A stretch of 5,234 nucleotides of DNA from NCBI RefSeq assembly GCF_014359955.1, contig NZ_JACIYL010000266.1, forward strand, positions 1 through 5,234, written 5' to 3'. Under the pieces are notes generated by a model, which worked only from the letters and a program-made list of their open reading frames with translations, was not told the DNA's origin and did no database searches. Origin of the DNA: Thermogutta sp. GTDB lineage: Bacteria; Planctomycetota; Planctomycetia; Pirellulales; Thermoguttaceae. This document shows positions 1 through 5,234 of this stretch, piece after piece; position 1 is the stretch's first letter; the number at the start of each line of letters is the position of its first letter. Both the position numbers and the translations under genes were made by a program.

Positions 1-17
1 GTCCCCGCCGGCAAGCA

Positions 18-127
18 ATGGATGATCGAGCGTTAAACGGTGGACCCGACGAGCGGGTCCCTCCAAAAAGAACGGACCTAACAAGCAGGTCCCTATGAGG
101 TGGGAGGGGCCATTTATCAATCGCCCC
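18..127 (+). repeat. Composite hairpin repeat, left copy
   Basis: Seen directly: a box ATGGATGATC (18-27), 14 less conserved bases, then hairpin 1 at 42-60 (arms GGACCCG/CGGGTCC, loop ACGAG). Hairpin 2 follows at 74-92 (arms GGACCTA/CAGGTCC with one mismatch at the loop, loop ACAAG). Hairpin 3 is at 103-127 (GGGGC/GCCCC outer stem, one C-C mismatch, ATT/AAT inner stem, loop TATC). The same parts recur in the same order and orientation at 3413-3522, and the first part recurs at 3324-3370. Positions 18-64 and 3324-3370 align without gaps with 37 of 47 bases identical. The family is unidentified; a REP-like or other non-autonomous palindromic element is a reasonable guess. Confidence 0.8.
65..92 (-). 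terminator. Possible intrinsic terminator made by hairpin 2
   Basis: Read on the minus strand, the stem at 92-74 is followed at once by GTTCTTTTT (73-65), a hairpin plus T-run typical of Rho-independent termination. It lies about 275 bases past the stop codon of the zinc-ribbon gene and would end that transcript if nothing stops it earlier. The stem is only six or seven pairs with one loop-proximal mismatch. The hairpin also belongs to a repeat family whose other copies lack the T-run, so termination may be incidental. Confidence 0.35.
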
Positions 128-172
128 AGCCCAATCCAAAAAAGTGGTCTCCACGCGTCCTCGGGCCGACTG

Positions 173-187
173 GTGAATCACCCCTGC
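173..187 (+). repeat. Decayed right half of repeat hairpin 3
   Basis: TGAATCACCCCTGCC matches the right half of the intact hairpin 3 (3509-3523, TGAATGGCCCCTACC) at 12 of 15 positions. The left arm is not present here, so this is best read as a remnant. It is short enough that chance cannot be excluded, but a second remnant lies 81 bp further on. Confidence 0.4.
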
Positions 188-253
188 CAGCGATAGGGCG
201 CGCGTATTGTCAATCTTCTCTGGGTCATTCACGCATCGCACTGGCCAGATAAG

Positions 254-272
254 TTCATGAATAATCCCTACC
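254..272 (+). repeat. Right half of repeat hairpin 3
   Basis: TTCATGAATAATCCCTACC matches 3505-3523 at 16 of 19 positions, including the TTCATGAAT centre and the CCCTACC end. The GGGGC left arm is missing, so the piece cannot form the full hairpin. It is probably a truncated copy of the same family. Confidence 0.55.
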
Positions 273-367
273 TGCAGGGCGATGACTTTTCATTCAATTG
301 TGGTGCGAGGGAATAAGCGACACTCTATCCGGCCGCCGGCGCGAGTAATGGAATGGAGAATACTTGT

Positions 368-1462
368 CTATCCCCCCAGACGTCTGAGAAGAAATGCAAG
401 CACGGTAAGGACCGCCAACACAATCAGGCCGACGATGATCCACCGTCCCCAGAATCGCGGCACCTTTCCCGTAATGGCCCCCGTTTGTCCATTCATCCAT
501 ACTCGATACGTCTTGCCTGCATAGTCGAAGCGCATGACATAGATGGGCAGCAGAATAAGGTCGGAGGCTTCTTCTGAAAACTGAGTCTCAACGACCAGGC
601 CGCGGTACGTATCGCCGGGCAGAAAAGCGGCGATGCACTGTTCCTGATACTGCCGGAAATATTCCTTGCAGCGGGACTCGGCTTCCGGCCGATCGATGAC
701 GTACTCTTCGCAGGCCCATCCCGCCAGATAGGAGGGATCGTAGCGTCGCAGGCCGGCCAGATGGAAAGGGATGAGGCGGTCGGCCACCTCCTGCGGCACG
801 TTTCGGCTGGCCGACACCAGATAACCGCTGACAAACTGATGATACTTTCCGGAAAGGGGCCACCATTCCGTCTCGCGTACCGTGCGGGTCTTGGTGACGA
901 GTTTTCCGTTCTCGGTGATGGTGTAGGTTTCGGTACGGTACCAGTACTCGCCGATGGTGGCCTGCCACTGGCTTTCCGCCAGCATGGAGAACGACCAGAA
1001 GGGGATGTAAATACCGCGAATATCGGCCCGGCGAATGGCCTGGCGAAAAGCGGCCGGGGCCCCACCGGCACGGCGTTCCACCCATTTCAACAAAAGTTGC
1101 CGAGCCTTATCCGGCGGAATGGCAAAGCCCAGGACGAACTCCGGGGCCTGGCGGCCGGTCAGTTCGGGAGCAAAGTCGAGCACATACGTGCTGCCGCAGT
1201 ACTCGCAGGTGTAGCTGCGCTGGTCAGGCCGAAGGTGAATAGGGGCCCCGCAGTTGTCGCAGGTGATTGTCTCCTGGAATGTCCGCTTAGCCTGCGTGGG
1301 CAAAGGCGGAGGCTGGTGGGCGGCGCCGCAGGCGGGACAGAAGCGATCGGCCGGTTCCAGGGGAGCCCCGCAACGGGGGCAGGCCTCGGTTTCCACGAGG
1401 GGCCACTGGGTTTCGGTCTGTCGTCGCGGAGGTGGTGTGGTGGAAACCCCTGCTTTTTTCAC
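368..1462 (-). CDS. Membrane-anchored double zinc-ribbon protein, YdjG-like style
   Basis: A protein of 364 residues starting at GTG 1462, whose first bases overlap the ruvA stop (GTGA), so translation is probably coupled. It opens with a Pro-rich tail, then two four-cysteine zinc ribbons: C28/C31/C42/C45 and C68/C71/C86/C89, the second of TFIIB type with a CEYCGS knuckle. A globular middle (about 105-335) carries signatures such as IPFWSFS (153-159), WWPLSG (200-205), YLAGW (245-249), LLPIYVM (304-310) and NGQTGAITG (324-332). One membrane helix (341-359) ends in RRLGG, so most of the protein is probably cytoplasmic with a C-terminal anchor. These signatures recall a bacterial family often labelled 'TFIIB-type zinc ribbon-containing protein', to which I think Bacillus YdjG belongs; that link is from memory. 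The biochemical role is unknown; binding a partner or a nucleic acid at the membrane is only a possibility. Confidence 0.8.
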   Translation of the reverse strand: MKKAGVSTTPPPRRQTETQWPLVETEACPRCGAPLEPADRFCPACGAAHQPPPLPTQAKRTFQETITCDNCGAPIHLRPDQRSYTCEYCGSTYVLDFAPELTGRQAPEFVLGFAIPPDKARQLLLKWVERRAGGAPAAFRQAIRRADIRGIYIPFWSFSMLAESQWQATIGEYWYRTETYTITENGKLVTKTRTVRETEWWPLSGKYHQFVSGYLVSASRNVPQEVADRLIPFHLAGLRRYDPSYLAGWACEEYVIDRPEAESRCKEYFRQYQEQCIAAFLPGDTYRGLVVETQFSEEASDLILLPIYVMRFDYAGKTYRVWMNGQTGAITGKVPRFWGRWIIVGLIVLAVLTVLAFLLRRLGG

Positions 1463-2103
1463 GGCGTCCTGCTTCCCTGTTGAGATTGACGCTCGTAAAT
1501 GGCATGGAGCATTTCGTCCACGCTGCTGAACCTCTTTTTACGACTGAGGACGGAGTCGATCAATCGCCGGGCTTCGCTCTCGCTGTGGCCCAGGACGAGA
1601 AGCGTTTCGTAGGTCTGGGAGATGACGTCGGGTTCGACGAGGGATTCCTCGGTGACCTTTTGCTGGGTCACCCAGAGGGCGAACTTGGGCATTTTGCGTC
1701 GCAGTTTGGCGACGATGCGTTCGGCGGTGGCCGCCCCCACTCCCGGCAGGCTGGCCAGAAAACGGTGGTCCTGCTGTTCGATGGCGGTGGCGATTTCGTT
1801 GACGGGATGCGACATGGCGCGAAGGGCTTTTTTTGCCCCCATGCCATCCACGGAGCACAGGAGGTCAAAGAATTCCCGTTCGATTTCGGAGAGGAAACCG
1901 ATCAGCCGGGGGCTGAGCTTTCCCGCATTGACGCCCCCTTCGAGATAGAAGATTGTGTGCAGGACCACGCGCTGGTTAAGGAGCGTTTGGAGCTGCCGCC
2001 GGGTGTACTCCGGGATGAGGACCTCGCAGTGGAGAGGCCCGATCCGCACGGTGGCCGCTTCCTCCGTGAGTCGCACCAGCTCGCCTTCGATTTGTGTGAT
2101 CAA
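1459..2103 (-). CDS. ruvA: Holliday junction DNA helicase subunit RuvA
   Basis: RuvA binds the four-way Holliday junction as a tetramer and loads the RuvB motor for branch migration in the cytoplasm. The 214-residue product shows the family's three parts. An OB-fold domain (1-70) begins MITQIEGELV and ends with an LIGF motif. A double helix-hairpin-helix domain follows, with hairpins VDGMGAKKALRAM (85-97) and LPGVGAATAERIVAKLR (119-135). A C-terminal three-helix domain (about 160-205; QTYETLLVLGHSESEA) normally contacts RuvB. The length fits the usual 190-215. I chose the TTG start because residue 2 onward aligns with the usual RuvA N-terminus and AGGAG (2118-2114) sits 10 bases upstream. A GTG at 2157 would add 18 atypical residues. 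The upstream gene is 105 bp away and the downstream gene overlaps by 4 bp. No ruvB or ruvC is in the window. Confidence 0.93.
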   Translation of the reverse strand: MITQIEGELVRLTEEAATVRIGPLHCEVLIPEYTRRQLQTLLNQRVVLHTIFYLEGGVNAGKLSPRLIGFLSEIEREFFDLLCSVDGMGAKKALRAMSHPVNEIATAIEQQDHRFLASLPGVGAATAERIVAKLRRKMPKFALWVTQQKVTEESLVEPDVISQTYETLLVLGHSESEARRLIDSVLSRKKRFSSVDEMLHAIYERQSQQGSRTP

Positions 2104-2118
2104 CTCCGCAGCACTCCT
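2104..2118 (-). promoter_or_regulatory. Ribosome binding site that supports the TTG start of ruvA
   Basis: On the minus strand AGGAG (2118-2114) is followed by ten bases and then TTG (2103-2101). A second GGAG directly abuts the TTG. No comparable site precedes the upstream GTG at 2157, which favours the TTG start. Confidence 0.6.
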
Positions 2119-2208
2119 TTCCGGAAAGAAGACGCCGACCTGAAGCCGGGCGGTCACGAGGCCGCCGGCGTTCCCGCGGGGACTCCCTTTCCCAAGTTCC
2201 CGGTTGCT

Positions 2209-3063
2209 TCAGGATGCGGAACCGAAAATTTTCTGTTTGATTTCCTGAATGACTCGGATGGCGTGGCCGATTTCTGCCTTTTGGCGCTCGGGTTCCTGGG
2301 GGATTTCGCGCTCGATGGTCAACGGTCCATCATAACCGATTTCCGCCAGGGTGCGGAGGAACAATTCGGCGTTGACATCTCCGGTGCCGAAGGGGACTTC
2401 GGTTCCCCATTCTTTTCCCGGTTGGGCGGCCCATTTGGCGTCTTTGCAGTGGACGCTCCGCACATATCGGCCGACCTTTTTGAGGGCGGGAATCGGATCG
2501 CCCGTCCCGTAGAGAATCATGTTGGCGGGATCGAAATTGATGAACAGGTTATCCCGCCCAACGTCTTCCAGAAATTGGAGGAGGGCTTCGGCGGTTTCCT
2601 GACCGGTTTCCAGGTGAATTCGCTGGCCTTGCTTGGCGCAGTGATCGCAGGCTTCCTGCAACGCCTGCTTCACCGCCTGATAGTTGGGGTCGTTGCGGTC
2701 ATGGGGAATGAATCCCACGTGGAGGCCGACGGCATCGACGCCCAACAGTTTTGCGAAGTCGGCGATTTCCAGAAGTTCGCGTTTGCGCTCTTCGCGGGTT
2801 TCCGGGGGGACAAGACCGACGGTGCGAGCCGTCGTGGGGATGTCGGCGTAGCTTTCGCCTTCAAACCCCGCGAACACCACGGTGATTGTCAGGCCGAAGT
2901 CCTTCAACTGTTGGAGAAACTCCTGGGCTCGTTGCGGAGTGCGGGACTCCTTTTTGGGGGTGTGGAGATGGATGGTGGGGACGCCGAGTTCCCGAGCTAC
3001 CGGAAGCTGCACACCCAAGCCTGCGTCAATACTGGCAAAGACACCGATCGGCCACTTTTCCAC
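2209..3063 (-). CDS. Sugar phosphate isomerase/epimerase-like TIM barrel
   Basis: A 284-residue protein of the xylose isomerase-like TIM-barrel superfamily (the AP_endonuc_2 fold), whose members isomerise or epimerise sugars, keto-sugars or inositols using a divalent metal. The barrel strands are easy to follow: WPIGVFASIDAG (4-15), a second strand at TIHLHT (30-35), GLTITVVFAG (57-66), GVDAVGLHVGF (108-118), IHLETGQE (149-156), FINFDPANM (174-182), VRSVHCKDA (201-209) and GPLTIERE (246-253). E152, D178, H205 and E251 fall where this family places metal ligands, with H115 and D207 nearby, so the enzyme looks active. The segment ending PFGTGDVN (224-231) is the usual loop before the last helices. 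The substrate cannot be told from sequence. The gene leads the minus-strand cluster. GTG 3063 is chosen for its ribosome site and because the upstream extension is low-complexity and Arg-rich. There is no signal peptide, so it is probably cytoplasmic. Confidence 0.9.
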   Translation of the reverse strand: MEKWPIGVFASIDAGLGVQLPVARELGVPTIHLHTPKKESRTPQRAQEFLQQLKDFGLTITVVFAGFEGESYADIPTTARTVGLVPPETREERKRELLEIADFAKLLGVDAVGLHVGFIPHDRNDPNYQAVKQALQEACDHCAKQGQRIHLETGQETAEALLQFLEDVGRDNLFINFDPANMILYGTGDPIPALKKVGRYVRSVHCKDAKWAAQPGKEWGTEVPFGTGDVNAELFLRTLAEIGYDGPLTIEREIPQEPERQKAEIGHAIRVIQEIKQKIFGSAS

Positions 3064-3079
3064 GGCAGGTTCCTCCTCC
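3064..3079 (-). promoter_or_regulatory. Strong ribosome binding site fixing the isomerase start
   Basis: On the minus strand GGAGGAGG (3079-3072) is followed by eight bases and GTG (3063-3061), close to ideal spacing. The alternative in-frame ATG at 3081 overlaps this site and has only GAAGAA directly before it, so GTG 3063 is the better start. Confidence 0.75.
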
Positions 3080-3251
3080 ATTTCTTCGATATCCGGACGT
3101 CGGTTTTGACCACGGCTTGCCGGGCATCCCGGAACATATTTTCCGAAGCCAGGCTGCCCGCGTGTTGCCACGGTCGGGCCCTTGCGCGGGCGGCGAGTTG
3201 ATGTGGAGCCCGTTTGCCGGGCGCGCTCCGCTTCGGCCATGGTTTGCCGTC

Positions 3252-3280
3252 AAGATACTCGAGAGTTTTTTCGTTCGCAA
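3252..3280 (-). promoter_or_regulatory. Weak candidate promoter for the minus-strand cluster
   Basis: On the minus strand TTGCGA (3280-3275) and TATCTT (3257-3252) are 17 bp apart, each matching the sigma70 consensus at four of six bases. Transcription would start near 3245, giving an untranslated leader of about 180 bases before GTG 3063. I see no better candidate nearer the gene, but matches this weak also arise by chance. Confidence 0.22.
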
Positions 3281-3323
3281 GTGTCCTCCGGAGGGGCACG
3301 CTTGTGGCGCCTGAGGAAAAGGG

Positions 3324-3412
3324 ATGGATGATCCAATGTCCACCGGCGGACCTGACAAGCAGGTCCCTCCGATGTGTCGGAGGGGCACGCTTGTCGTGCC
3401 CGGTGAAGCGGC
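3324..3412 (+). repeat. Composite hairpin repeat, right copy 1
   Basis: The ATGGATGATC box (3324-3333) lies 24 bases before hairpin GGACCTG/CAGGTCC with loop ACAAG (3348-3366), the same distance as in the left copy. Next comes a stem CCTCCGA/TCGGAGG with loop TGTG (3366-3383), then a stem GGGCACG/CGTGCCC with loop CTTGT (3383-3401). The last is an ACAAG-loop hairpin read from the other strand. A degenerate relative of it (GGGCACGCTTGTGGCGCC) lies just upstream at 3294-3311. The copy runs straight into right copy 2. Confidence 0.75.
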
Positions 3413-3522
3413 ATGGGGCATCAATCGGTGTTCATCGGACCCGAGGAGCGGGTTCCTCCGAATGTGGGCCTGACAAGCAGGTCCCTCCGACGTTGTAGGG
3501 GCAATTCATGAATGGCCCCTAC
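3413..3522 (+). repeat. Composite hairpin repeat, right copy 2
   Basis: It starts with a diverged box ATGGGGCATC (3413-3422), again 24 bases before hairpin 1. Hairpin 1 is at 3437-3455 (GGACCCG/CGGGTTC with one G-T pair, loop AGGAG). Hairpin 2 is at 3466-3484 (GGGCCTG/CAGGTCC with one G-T pair, loop ACAAG). Hairpin 3 is at 3495-3522 (perfect 8-bp stem GTAGGGGC/GCCCCTAC around the palindrome ATTCATGAAT). Starts of hairpins 2 and 3 are 29 bp apart here and also in the left copy (74 to 103). Hairpins 1 and 2 are 29 bp apart here and 32 bp in the left copy. Confidence 0.8.
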
Positions 3523-3622
3523 CGAGTATCTGATGCGTTGTCGCCGTTGTGGGTCGAATTTGTGCCGGTTTGATACCTCAACTCCCTAATACCTTGACAC
3601 CTTGCCGGGTCGGAAAACCGGG
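3523..3622. other. Intergenic spacer without recognisable features
   Basis: This lies between the repeat array and the promoter of the LptD-like gene. A perfect TTGACA occurs at 3594-3599, but it has no -10 partner at the right distance. The hexamer CCGGGT is repeated at 3605-3610 and 3618-3623, 13 bp apart, just before the -35 element; no regulator can be named from that. Confidence 0.5.
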
Positions 3623-3652
3623 TTGAACGTGAGTGACAGACTCGCGTATAAT
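3623..3652 (+). promoter_or_regulatory. Sigma70-type promoter of the LptD-like gene
   Basis: The -35 element is TTGAAC (3623-3628) and the -10 element a perfect TATAAT (3647-3652), 18 bp apart. Transcription should start near 3659. It points into the plus-strand LptD-like gene and is the best promoter match in the window. Confidence 0.65.
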
Positions 3653-3653
3653 C

Positions 3654-3701
3654 CGCCGCACATCCCCTGAGAATGGGGGATCTTACTGGGACTGTGCGGC
3701 G
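3654..3701 (+). promoter_or_regulatory. Paired leader element at the predicted transcript start
   Basis: A perfect 9-bp stem joins CGCCGCACA (3654-3662) and TGTGCGGCG (3693-3701), enclosing a second stem TCCCC (3663-3667)/GGGGA (3676-3680). If transcription starts near 3659, about half of the first arm remains in the RNA and the full palindrome exists only in DNA, so it may act as an operator or as a shortened RNA stem. I do not recognise a known riboswitch. The rest of the leader (3702-3857) has no obvious structure. Confidence 0.45.
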
Positions 3702-3857
3702 AATCACATGGATGCGTCTATCAGGTAGCAGGGAAGCGTCGCTCTGAGGTCCACGTCTTTTTGCACAGCTGAGGTATTCGCCACACCGTGGAGGGCAAGC
3801 TCTCCCCGGCGGCCGGTCGGGTTGCCGAAACCGGGAGCTGGGCCCGGCCGTTCCCTT

Positions 3858-5234
3858 TTGCGGAGCCTGGGCGTTGGCCTCATGCTCCTGGCGATGGCTG
3901 TGGCGCCGCTTCGTGCCGGGGAAATCGCGCTTCCGGCGGACCCACGATTCCCCGTCGAGATTCGAGCGGAAGCGGCCAACCGCTGGAACCTGGGCAGTTA
4001 CGAGGTGTGGATCCTCCGCGGAAGTTGCGAGATTCGGCAGGGGCCGGTGGTCCTGCGGTCCCGAGAAGCCGTGCTCTGGGTGGACCGATCTCCGGACAGT
4101 GGGCCGCTCGGTCCTGCCATGGCGCCGTTTCCCCAGGAACAGGTGGCACCCCCAGGGCCGGAACTTCTTGGTCCCACCGAGGGGCAGGGGGGGACATCCC
4201 CAGATGGCCCGTCGCTTTTGCCACCGGAACGTCCCTTCAGCGATGCGCCATCTTTCAGGGTTCCTCCGCGACCGGTGAAGGTCATCGTGTACCTGGAGGG
4301 CGGGGTGAAGATCGAGACGGGGGCCGAAGGTGGGGCCCAGCTCACCGATAAGACCTGGTTTGGACGACTCTACACCCTGGCGGATGTGGAAACGTATGTG
4401 GGCCAGGTGGCGGGAGAACCGGATCCGTATCCACCGGTCTTTCGCCGTGCGATGACCCGCCGCAACGCCGAGGCGGAAGGGATCACCCAGCGGGCGTTGC
4501 GTCCGGAGAATTTTGATAATGAGATGGGAACGAGCACGGCCAGCCGCCGGATTCGGGTGTTTCCTCGCGGTGATGTGCCCGTGCAGGCCCAGTGGTTTCC
4601 GGCCCCTCAAGGAGGCCAGTGGATCGGCGTCATTGATGCGGGCGTCAACGTGATCGTGGAAGAAGCCGGTCCCCTGGGGACGGTGGATATTTCGGCGGAT
4701 CGGGTGGTCATCTGGTACACCGGCGAAGACCAGCCCGATTTGACCGGCGAACGAACGCAGCCCAGCCGATTTCCTTTGGAACTGTATCTGGAAGGCCACA
4801 TCGTTTTCCGGCAGGGAGACCGTGTTATTTACGCCGACCGGATGTATTACGATGTGGCCCGGCGGGCGGGGATCATTCTCAACGCGGAACTGCTTACCCG
4901 ACTTCCCGATTACGAGGGCTATTTGCGACTTCGGGCGGAGATTCTGCAGCAGCTCAACGAAAGCCAGTTTTTCGCCCAGAATCTTTTCGTGACCACCAGC
5001 CGGATGGGTGTGCCCGGCTACCGTCTGCAGACCCAATTCGCCTATGTCGAAGACCGTGTTCAGCCAGCCCTCGATCCGGTGACAGGCCAGCCGATCATCG
5101 ATCCGGAAACCGGCCAACCGGTGATGACACATCATCCGTGGGCGATGAGCCGGGACAATTTCATTTACCTGCGGAATATTCCCGTATTCTACTGGCCGGT
5201 GCTGGCCGGGGATCTTTCCCGTCCGACGTATTAT
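3858..5234 (+). CDS. LptD/OstA-like outer-membrane assembly protein, 5' part
   Basis: The frame is open from 3729 to the window edge, so the 3' end is missing. LptD forms the outer-membrane barrel that inserts lipopolysaccharide. From TTG 3858, 459 residues are visible: a signal peptide (1-20, hydrophobic core 5-17, likely cut after PLRA), then LptA/OstA-type beta modules at about 47-77 (YEVWILRGSCEIRQG), 138-185 (VIVYLEGGVKIE), 262-290 and 306-345 (LELYLEGHIVFRQG, then YADRMYYDV). A linker at about 78-137 is rich in Pro and Gly. NFIYLRNIPVFYWPVLAG (434-451) resembles the LptD segment leading into the barrel. The start is uncertain: TTG 3822 would lengthen the basic signal-peptide head, and ATG 3882 would leave only a short hydrophobic head; none has a clear ribosome site. 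Without the barrel, another large OstA-domain protein remains possible. Confidence 0.82.
   Translation, partial: MRSLGVGLMLLAMAVAPLRAGEIALPADPRFPVEIRAEAANRWNLGSYEVWILRGSCEIRQGPVVLRSREAVLWVDRSPDSGPLGPAMAPFPQEQVAPPGPELLGPTEGQGGTSPDGPSLLPPERPFSDAPSFRVPPRPVKVIVYLEGGVKIETGAEGGAQLTDKTWFGRLYTLADVETYVGQVAGEPDPYPPVFRRAMTRRNAEAEGITQRALRPENFDNEMGTSTASRRIRVFPRGDVPVQAQWFPAPQGGQWIGVIDAGVNVIVEEAGPLGTVDISADRVVIWYTGEDQPDLTGERTQPSRFPLELYLEGHIVFRQGDRVIYADRMYYDVARRAGIILNAELLTRLPDYEGYLRLRAEILQQLNESQFFAQNLFVTTSRMGVPGYRLQTQFAYVEDRVQPALDPVTGQPIIDPETGQPVMTHHPWAMSRDNFIYLRNIPVFYWPVLAGDLSRPTYY
5073..5126 (+). repeat. 27-bp in-frame tandem repeat within the LptD-like gene
   Basis: Two 27-bp units (5073-5099 and 5100-5126) encode DPVTGQPII and DPETGQPVM, residues 406-423 of the LptD-like protein. 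Most base differences fall in third codon positions, so the duplication is old or kept by selection on the protein. It lies in a loop between the OstA-type domain and the segment leading into the barrel. Confidence 0.8.

Larger units (their letters stand above)
1..367. other. Intergenic region with hairpin repeats, no gene seen
   Basis: This stretch lies beyond the 3' end of the minus-strand zinc-ribbon gene. The short open frames in it have no recognisable protein character, and I see no RNA gene. It holds one full copy of the composite hairpin repeat (about 18-127) and two decayed half-copies of that repeat's third hairpin (173-187 and 254-272). The rest (188-253 and 273-367) shows nothing I can name. 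Confidence 0.7.

Noticed and set aside
761..1483. Plus-strand open frame opposite the zinc-ribbon gene
   Set aside because: The minus strand here has eight cysteines in two zinc-ribbon patterns and a C-terminal membrane helix; the plus frame is a shadow.
2104..2157. Longer ruvA from GTG 2157
   Set aside because: The added 18 residues do not fit the RuvA N-terminus, which normally begins with the equivalent of MITQIEGELV, and no ribosome site precedes it.
1432..3201. Long plus-strand open frame (589 codons) opposite ruvA and the isomerase
   Set aside because: The translation has no recognisable domains, and the opposite strand encodes two clear conserved proteins. Long antisense frames are common in GC-rich coding DNA.
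3064..3240. N-terminal extension of the isomerase to ATG 3240
   Set aside because: The extra 59 residues are low-complexity and Arg-rich with no match to the TIM barrel, and GGAGGAGG sits eight bases before GTG 3063.
3324..3522. CRISPR array
   Set aside because: The repeated units are hairpins of differing sequence at unequal intervals with related, not unique, sequence between them, and there are no cas genes.
3594..3599. TTGACA as the -35 element of the LptD-like gene
   Set aside because: No -10-like hexamer lies 16-18 bp downstream (ACCGGG instead); the TATAAT at 3647 pairs properly with TTGAAC at 3623.
3519..5135. Long minus-strand open frame (538 codons) opposite the LptD-like gene
   Set aside because: Its translation is rich in Arg, His and Pro without family signatures, while the plus strand shows a signal peptide, OstA-type modules and the LptD-like FYWP segment.
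1..5234. Defence system, prophage or complete insertion sequence
   Set aside because: No nuclease, helicase-effector, transposase, integrase or phage structural protein is encoded in any supported frame; the coding part is housekeeping and envelope-related.

Overview
The window looks like chromosomal DNA of a GC-rich, Gram-negative-type (two-membrane) bacterium. A planctomycete of the Pirellulales/Thermogutta kind is my best guess. The grounds are an LptD/OstA-like outer-membrane assembly protein, a RuvA of the style I associate with planctomycetes, non-ATG starts on several genes, and weak or absent Shine-Dalgarno sites on some. The lineage is inference from protein style and recall, not a search result.

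Layout. Positions 1-367 hold no gene; they carry hairpin repeats. Positions 368-3063 are a minus-strand cluster, in order of transcription: a sugar phosphate isomerase/epimerase-like TIM barrel (3063 to 2209, GTG start behind a GGAGGAGG ribosome site), ruvA (2103 to 1459, TTG start) and a zinc-ribbon membrane-anchored protein (1462 to 368, GTG start, overlapping the ruvA stop by four bases). Positions 3064-3857 are a divergent intergenic region with two more copies of the repeat element, a good sigma70-type promoter (TTGAAC, 18 bp, TATAAT) and a strongly paired leader. From about 3858 to the right edge runs the 5' part of a plus-strand gene for an LptD/OstA-like protein with a signal peptide; its C-terminal barrel lies beyond the window.

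Functionally this is mostly housekeeping: Holliday-junction processing (RuvA), a carbohydrate or inositol-type isomerase of unknown substrate, a membrane-tethered zinc-ribbon protein of unknown role, and outer-membrane biogenesis. Nothing in the coding part resembles a defence system, prophage or transposon.

The most unusual feature is non-coding. A composite repeat has a conserved 5' box, then short hairpins with five-base loops of ACRAG type, then a larger GGGGC/GCCCC hairpin. It occurs in direct orientation on both sides of the three-gene cluster (about 18-127, and tandemly at about 3324-3522). The order of parts and much of the spacing are kept, and one stem pair changes in a compensating way. 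I do not recognise it as a named element.
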